From Rhodothermales bacterium (GTDB lineage: Bacteria; Bacteroidota; Rhodothermia; Rhodothermales; VXPQ01), in assembly GCA_022821845.1 (NCBI GenBank), contig JAJECT010000005.1, positions 1 to 64,000 of the forward strand: a stretch of 64,000 bases of DNA, written 5' to 3'. The position numbers and the translations under genes were made by a program. Below are positions 59,781-64,000 of this stretch, in pieces. Below the pieces are notes generated by a model that saw only the letters and a list, made by a program, of their open reading frames with translations, did not search any database and was not told the DNA's origin. Numbering within the stretch: position 1 is the stretch's first letter; every line of letters starts with the position of its first letter.

Positions 59781-60905
59781 ATGATCAAGCGGCTATACGT
59801 TGACAACTACAAGTGTTTTGTGAATTTCGAAGTGGGGCTGGACCCGATAACGCTGTTGCTCGGCCGCAATGGAGCCGGCAAGACGGCCATTCTGGATATC
59901 GTCCTGGCTTTGCGGGAGCTTCTGAAGGGTACGGCGAAAGTAAACGACGCCTTCGTTTTTCCGACAGAAACCCTCACTCGCTGGCAATCCCGCGATACCC
60001 AGGTGTTCGAAATCGAGGTGGAGTTGGGGGGCGATACGTACGTTTATCGCGTTGAGGCGGAGCACGCAAGAGACAAACAACGCGCCCGTATCGACGAAAA
60101 ATTGACTGCAAATGGGGAGAATCTGTTCAGTTTCGCGAAGGGGGAGGTGCAACTGTATCGAGATGACGCTTCCGAGGGGCCCCGTTTTGGTGCGGACTGG
60201 ACGGAATCGGCCCTGGCGCGCGTGGCTAAACGCCCGGACAATCAGCGCCTTTCGCGGTTTCTGGATTTCATGCGTAAAGTGATCGTGTGCGGGTTATATC
60301 CGAAGAGATTCGAGCCGGAATCGGCGACGGAAGACGAAATGCTGTACCGGGACGGACGAAATTTCTCCGGCTGGTATCGCCACATGTCCCAGGAGCGCCC
60401 CGACCTCGTTGAGGAGTACACGGACGCTATGCGAAACGTTATTGACGGGTTCCAGAGAATTCGCCTGGAGAAGGTGGGGCGGGATACCAGGGCGCTTATG
60501 ATGGCGTTTCGCGAAGGCGGCGATGCGCCGTATGAGCTTCGGTTCGACGAGGTGTCGGACGGGCAGCGTACGCTCAGCGCCCTTTATGCCCTCACCTGTT
60601 TTGCAATGGGCAATGGGTATACCCTCTTTCTCGACGAGCCCGACAACTACGTGGCGCTTGCCGAAATCCAGCCTTGGCTAATAAATATAGAAGATATATG
60701 CGGCGAATCGCTGCATCAGGCAGTCATTTGCTCGCATCATCCGGAATACATCGATTACATCGGGATAAAGAGCGGGGTTCTGATGACGCGTGAAAATTCG
60801 GGAGCGACCAGAGCGGGAAGAGTCGCAGACGAAATTAAAAGCGGTCTTGCCGAGAACAACTCCCTCAGATTGTCGGAATTGGTGGCGAGAGGGTGGGAGC
60901 AATGA
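59781..60905 (+). CDS. AAA/ABC-type ATPase (AAA_21-like), first gene of a two-gene module
   Basis: 374 residues of the SMC/OLD-like ATPase class. IKRLYVDNYKCFVNFEV at the start, GRNGAGKT (Walker A), a coiled-coil-like middle, the ABC signature FDEVSDGQRTLSALYAL, LFLDEPDNYVAL (Walker B) and VICSHHPEYIDYI (H-loop). No nuclease domain is fused. The ATG at 59781 follows AGAGAGG; the track's GTG at 59775 is less likely. Its stop overlaps the start of the TOPRIM-like gene by four bases. Such pairs are found among anti-phage systems; that role here is inferred. GC content is lower than in the surrounding core genes. Confidence 0.88.
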   Translation: MIKRLYVDNYKCFVNFEVGLDPITLLLGRNGAGKTAILDIVLALRELLKGTAKVNDAFVFPTETLTRWQSRDTQVFEIEVELGGDTYVYRVEAEHARDKQRARIDEKLTANGENLFSFAKGEVQLYRDDASEGPRFGADWTESALARVAKRPDNQRLSRFLDFMRKVIVCGLYPKRFEPESATEDEMLYRDGRNFSGWYRHMSQERPDLVEEYTDAMRNVIDGFQRIRLEKVGRDTRALMMAFREGGDAPYELRFDEVSDGQRTLSALYALTCFAMGNGYTLFLDEPDNYVALAEIQPWLINIEDICGESLHQAVICSHHPEYIDYIGIKSGVLMTRENSGATRAGRVADEIKSGLAENNSLRLSELVARGWEQ

Positions 60906-61468
60906 GTCGAGATGTACGGGTCGTCATACTATGCGAAGACGACCAGCATGAACAATTCGCCAGGACATTTCTCCGAGAATATCTCAGGTGGAGCAGACGA
61001 CAAGAACGGCGTTTCGTCGAGATCAGGAACGTGAGCCGATCTTTCCTGGGCTCCGCCGACAAGGCGGTGCGGCAAAGATATCCCGACGAATTGCAACTGT
61101 ACCGCATCGGCTGCAAGAAGCAAAGCGGCCTGCGCCTTATTGTCATAATCGATGGCGATAAACAGGGAGCGGAAGCCCGTCTGCATTCTTTGGACAAGTC
61201 GTGCAAAAGTAAAAATGTGTCCCTGAAGAAGAATAGCGAAAAGATAGCCCTGCTCGCGCCGACATGGAATATCGAGACGTGGCTTGCCTATCTTAAGGGA
61301 GAAACGGTGGACGAAACGAGGAAGAATTATCCCAAGTCCATATCTTCGGAAGATTTACAATTACGCGTTGAGGCGCTGACCAGGATGTGTCGCAATAACA
61401 ACCTGAGACAGCCTGCGCCTCCGTCGCTGGTGGCTGCCTGTGAAGAGTTCAAGCGGCTGGGGTACTAA
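60902..61468 (+). CDS. TOPRIM-like partner protein (DUF4276/RloB-style), second gene of the module
   Basis: 188 residues. VVILCEDDQHEQFARTFLREYL gives the acidic motif after the first strand, and LRLIVIIDGDKQGAEARLHSL the DxD motif, the order expected for a TOPRIM-like nuclease fold. LLAPTWNIETWLAYLKGE is a conserved late block seen in DUF4276/RloB-like proteins, but family assignment is tentative. It is translationally coupled to the ATPase by ATGA. The stop is at once followed by the repeat unit of the lipoprotein array. Confidence 0.75.
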   Translation: MSRDVRVVILCEDDQHEQFARTFLREYLRWSRRQERRFVEIRNVSRSFLGSADKAVRQRYPDELQLYRIGCKKQSGLRLIVIIDGDKQGAEARLHSLDKSCKSKNVSLKKNSEKIALLAPTWNIETWLAYLKGETVDETRKNYPKSISSEDLQLRVEALTRMCRNNNLRQPAPPSLVAACEEFKRLGY

Positions 61469-61492
61469 GACGCTGCCTGGCCCTCCCTATCC

Positions 61493-62458
61493 TCATAGCG
61501 TTCCCAGGCAGTAATCGCCCCCGCCCCGCTGTATGAAATCGAAGAACGGGGTGTCGGCGACCGCTCTGCTGGAGGGGTATAGCGTGGCTTCTTCATTGTA
61601 CCCTCCAACCACCAGGCCATATCCGTTTTCCACGTTCGACAGCGTACCCGGATGAACCAGTACGCGCTCGTCCGCCGGATCGCCTTCCGGCGGATCCCAT
61701 TCGGGGCTCCCAATCGTGATCTCCACCTCCATACCCATCAACGCAGGCCCATCCCGTATAGGGTTTTCCAAATATATTATCCCCGTATCGTCATGATAAT
61801 ATGATCGAATGGTTTCATACAGAATATTCAAATCAATGTTGACTCTCCAGTTATTTTTAATAGACATTGCTTTATTTTTATATGGAAAAGTATAATGCTT
61901 AAGAGGAGTATTACATAAATTATTAGGAGCTTGTTCAGGAACGTAGCTGTCATAATATCGTACGCTATATGTGACATCGAATCGAATCAAAGAAAAGTCG
62001 GATGTTCCTGAAACAGTAACTCTGAGGTTTCGCGTAACCGTATCCTCGCTCTCAATATGCACTTCCCCAGGCACTTCTATATTTACTGTACTTTTCTTTC
62101 CATCGGACCGCATTACCTCCATGCGATGACGACTCCCGTATCCGGGCGTAAAATCAGCCCAATAGATATGATCCAGTTGCCCCGTAGCGTTCGCTACCAC
62201 GGAATCTTGCCATACATAGATTTTACCGCTATTCAAGTTGGTTGAGGTGACGACCGCGTCAAGCGGGTCCCCGGATCTCGGGACAAGCAAGTCCTCCGTA
62301 GGAGCCACAAGCACTGTCTGCACAGGTAACCGGGGATTCAAGACGCCATACAGCGAAAAGGGCTGGTCCACACCAGTTGGACCCGCCACGTCTTCCTCGC
62401 AGCTTGCAAGGCTTAAAAAAAGAAACAATAAAACGGGATAAACAGAATATCTGCGCAT
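61493..62458 (-). CDS. Lipoprotein, DUF4249-like, tandem paralogue 1
   Basis: 321 residues. Lipoprotein signal (LLFLFLSLASC, then EEDVAGPTGVDQPF), a beta-rich N-terminal region (LYGVLNPRLPVQTVLVAP, GKIYVWQDSV), a variable middle, and a conserved end: ERVLVHPGTLSNVENGYGLVVGGYNEE, DTPFFDFI and GGDYCLGTL. Such lipoproteins are common beside outer-membrane transporters in Bacteroidota; DUF4249 membership is tentative. It is the copy nearest the ATPase module and has a more AT-rich, diverged middle than the next copy. An 8-base inverted repeat (CTGCCTGG/CCAGGCAG) spans its 3' end, as in the other copies. Confidence 0.82.
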   Translation of the reverse strand: MRRYSVYPVLLFLFLSLASCEEDVAGPTGVDQPFSLYGVLNPRLPVQTVLVAPTEDLLVPRSGDPLDAVVTSTNLNSGKIYVWQDSVVANATGQLDHIYWADFTPGYGSRHRMEVMRSDGKKSTVNIEVPGEVHIESEDTVTRNLRVTVSGTSDFSLIRFDVTYSVRYYDSYVPEQAPNNLCNTPLKHYTFPYKNKAMSIKNNWRVNIDLNILYETIRSYYHDDTGIIYLENPIRDGPALMGMEVEITIGSPEWDPPEGDPADERVLVHPGTLSNVENGYGLVVGGYNEEATLYPSSRAVADTPFFDFIQRGGGDYCLGTL

Positions 62459-62613
62459 TCATGCACTGCATTGCGTACGGGAGAACCCATGATTCCAATG
62501 GTACATACGTCCCAAACAAAATGCAAGGGCCCCCTTTTTTTCATCTGAGCCTGCCGCGCCGCTGGATAATGTCCCGAAACACGACATCAGACGCTGCCTG
62601 GCCCTCCATATCC

Positions 62614-63570
62614 TCATAGCGTTCCCAGGCAGTAATCGCCCCCGTCCCGATGTATGAAATCGAAGAACGGGGTGTCGGCGACGGCTCTGCTGGAGGGGTA
62701 TAGCGTGGCTTCTTCATTGTACCCTCCAACCACCAGGCCATATCCGTTTTCCACGTTCGACAGCGTACCCGGATGAACCAGTACGCGCTCGTCCGCCGGA
62801 TCGCCCCCCGGCGGATCCCACGCAAGACTTCCGACCGTGATTTCCAGTCCGAACCTCAATAAGGCAAGGCCATCCTGGAGGGGATGGTTGAATGCGATTC
62901 CCGTATCGTTATGATAATATGATCGCATGGTTTCGTACAGCAGGTTCAGATCCGTTGTGAATTCCCATCCGCGATTTGCTTTTTCCTCCATGCCCTTGTG
63001 AGAAAACGCATAGCGGCGACGAGGAGTAGCACATACTGTATCGGGGACATTTACATGATAAAAAGAAACCTCGTATATGGTCTCGATACGAACAAGCGAG
63101 AATGGTTCATCGTCGAGTCCCGAGACGCGCACATGCAGGTTTCGCGTACCTGCATCGTTATCCTTGATATGCACCTTTCCGGGCACCTCCACTTCTACGA
63201 AAGTATGTTCCCCATCAGACCGCACCACATCCATTCGATGACGACTGTCGTATGCTGGAAAAAAATCGGCAACGAAGATGTGGTCCAATTGTCCCGTAGC
63301 GTTCGCTGAGACCGAATCCTGCCATATGTAGGTTTTGCCACTATTGAGATCTGTCGAGGTTACGACCGCATCAAGGACATCCCTTGATTCCGCGACAAGC
63401 AGGTCTTCCACGGGAGCCACAAGCACCGTCTGCATAGGCAGTTGGGGATTAAAGACGCCGTACAGCGAAAACGGTTCGTCCACTCCAGTCGGACCCGCCA
63501 CGTCTTCCTCGCAACCGGCAAGGCTCAAAATCGACAATAAGGACGCGGCACAAAAAGAATATCTGCGCAT
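62614..63570 (-). CDS. Lipoprotein, DUF4249-like, tandem paralogue 2
   Basis: 318 residues, same plan as paralogue 1: LLSILSLAGC lipobox followed by EEDVAGPTGVDEPF; conserved LYGVFNPQLPMQTVLVAP and GKTYIWQDSV; the C-terminal block ERVLVHPGTLSNVENGYGLVVGG is almost identical, while residues about 150-240 differ strongly (here with VSFYHVNVPDTVCATPRRRY). This pattern suggests selection or recombination in the middle part while the ends are homogenised. It has its own 155-base upstream region, similar to that of paralogue 1. Confidence 0.85.
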   Translation of the reverse strand: MRRYSFCAASLLSILSLAGCEEDVAGPTGVDEPFSLYGVFNPQLPMQTVLVAPVEDLLVAESRDVLDAVVTSTDLNSGKTYIWQDSVSANATGQLDHIFVADFFPAYDSRHRMDVVRSDGEHTFVEVEVPGKVHIKDNDAGTRNLHVRVSGLDDEPFSLVRIETIYEVSFYHVNVPDTVCATPRRRYAFSHKGMEEKANRGWEFTTDLNLLYETMRSYYHNDTGIAFNHPLQDGLALLRFGLEITVGSLAWDPPGGDPADERVLVHPGTLSNVENGYGLVVGGYNEEATLYPSSRAVADTPFFDFIHRDGGDYCLGTL

Positions 63571-63727
63571 TCAGGCACTCCATTGCGTACGGGAAAACCC
63601 ATAATGAAAATGGTACATACGTCCCAAACAAAATGCAAGGGCACCCCTCTTTTTTCATCTGAACCTGCCGCGCCGCTGGATAATCTCCCGAAACGCGACA
63701 TCAAACGCTGCCTGGCCCCCCCAGTCC

Positions 63728-64000
63728 TCATAGCGTTCCCAGGCAGTAATCGCCCCCGTTCCGCTGTATGTAGTCGAAGAACGGGGTATCGGCGACTGCC
63801 CTGAAAGAGGGGTATAACACGGTTTCCTCGTTGTACCCCCCAACCACCAGCCCATATCCGTTTTCCACGTTGGACAGCGTACCTGGATGAACCAGTACGC
63901 GTTCGTCTGAAAAATTGCCTCCCGGCGGGTCCCAATCAACATTCCCGATCGTGACCTCCAATTCCATGTCCAACAAGGCCAAACCATCCCGATCCGGGTT
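63728..64000 (-). CDS. Lipoprotein, DUF4249-like, tandem paralogue 3 (5' part beyond right edge)
   Basis: The 3' end of a third copy. The C-terminal ~90 residues (ELEVTIGNVDWDPPGGN, ERVLVHPGTLSNVENGYGLVVGG, DTPFFDYIQRNGGDYCLGTL) align with paralogues 1 and 2. The frame is open to the window edge, so the start lies outside; the track's ATG at 63982 is internal. Confidence 0.85.
   Translation of the reverse strand, partial: NPDRDGLALLDMELEVTIGNVDWDPPGGNFSDERVLVHPGTLSNVENGYGLVVGGYNEETVLYPSFRAVADTPFFDYIQRNGGDYCLGTL

Larger units (their letters stand above)
61470..64000. repeat. Tandem array of ~1.1-kb units carrying lipoprotein paralogues
   Basis: The unit start (ACGCTGCCTGG) recurs at 61470, 62591 and 63705, giving periods of 1121 and 1114 bases. 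Both the lipoprotein gene and the intergenic sequence (for example GGTACATACGTCCCAAAC) are repeated. The third unit is cut by the window edge. Confidence 0.9.

Noticed and set aside
62541-62825. Minus-strand ORFs ending ...ERYEDMEGQAA... in each array unit
   Set aside because: Alternate-frame shadows of the conserved lipoprotein C-termini; they recur only because the DNA units are duplicated.

Overview
The window looks like a chromosomal segment of a high-GC member of the Bacteroidota/Rhodothermota, most likely Rhodothermales-like. This is inference from a PorQ-type secretion component, a TonB receptor with a carboxypeptidase-regulatory-like N-domain, tandem lipoproteins of the kind common in this phylum, a MenG-type methyltransferase, and several TTG-N17-TAnnTTT promoter candidates. 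No 16S gene is present, so lineage cannot be fixed. Most of the sequence is core genome; accessory material sits at about 17.5-18.6 kb, 25-36.6 kb, 45-49 kb and 57.4-64 kb.

Layout. 1-856: the 5' part of a secreted Calx-beta-like protein that runs off the left edge (absent from the ORF track because it has no stop here), with a G11 tract just upstream. 1.2-5.0 kb: (p)ppGpp synthetase/hydrolase, HU-like protein, RuvX and peptide deformylase. 5.1-8.6 kb: a probable zinc-acquisition group (Cys/His-rich secreted protein, His-rich lipoprotein, ZnuD-like TonB receptor, and a convergent membrane protein with a histidine-triad motif). 8.7-11.1 kb: biotin carrier protein, NAD-dependent epimerase/reductase, MenG/UbiE. 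11.2-17.2 kb (minus): infC-rpmI-rplT-pheS-pheT-coiled-coil-zapA. 17.5-18.6 kb: two plus-strand exported-protein genes, AT-richer than their surroundings, with their own promoter and terminator, between infC and thrS. 18.7-24.8 kb (minus): a partner-switching set (RsbU-like phosphatase, STAS protein, RsbW-like ATPase), a small membrane protein, tRNA-Val(GAC) and thrS.

25.0-36.6 kb: a secreted protein built of a four-fold unrecognised repeat, then a type I restriction-modification locus (hsdM, hsdS, hsdR) whose genes are separated by orphan HicB-like proteins, a small membrane protein, an AbiEi antitoxin with a truncated AbiEii partner, and direct repeats; it ends in a T-rich 326-bp gap. 36.6-45.2 kb: Mrp, NifU-domain protein, M20 amidohydrolase, DUF58 protein, pyrR-pyrB and an RND transporter. 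45.3-48.8 kb: an unusual GPP34 (GOLPH3-like)-cytochrome P450 fusion followed by a FAD-dependent oxidoreductase. 49.0-57.3 kb: nuclease-fold protein, CysQ-like phosphatase, DtxR/MntR regulator, tRNA-Gln(TTG), prs, rplY/ctc, pth, membrane pyrophosphatase and a 2-oxoacid dehydrogenase E2. 57.4-64 kb: a tyrosine recombinase lacking both catalytic arginines, a 254-bp MITE-like element bounded by inverted repeats and short direct repeats, porQ, a two-gene ATPase/TOPRIM-like module resembling anti-phage systems, and three tandem paralogous lipoprotein genes, the last cut by the right edge.

The strongest leads are the GPP34-P450 fusion with its partner oxidoreductase, the ATPase/TOPRIM-like pair abutting the lipoprotein array, the arginine-less recombinase beside a MITE, the zinc locus with a pneumococcal-type histidine triad, and the four-repeat secreted protein.
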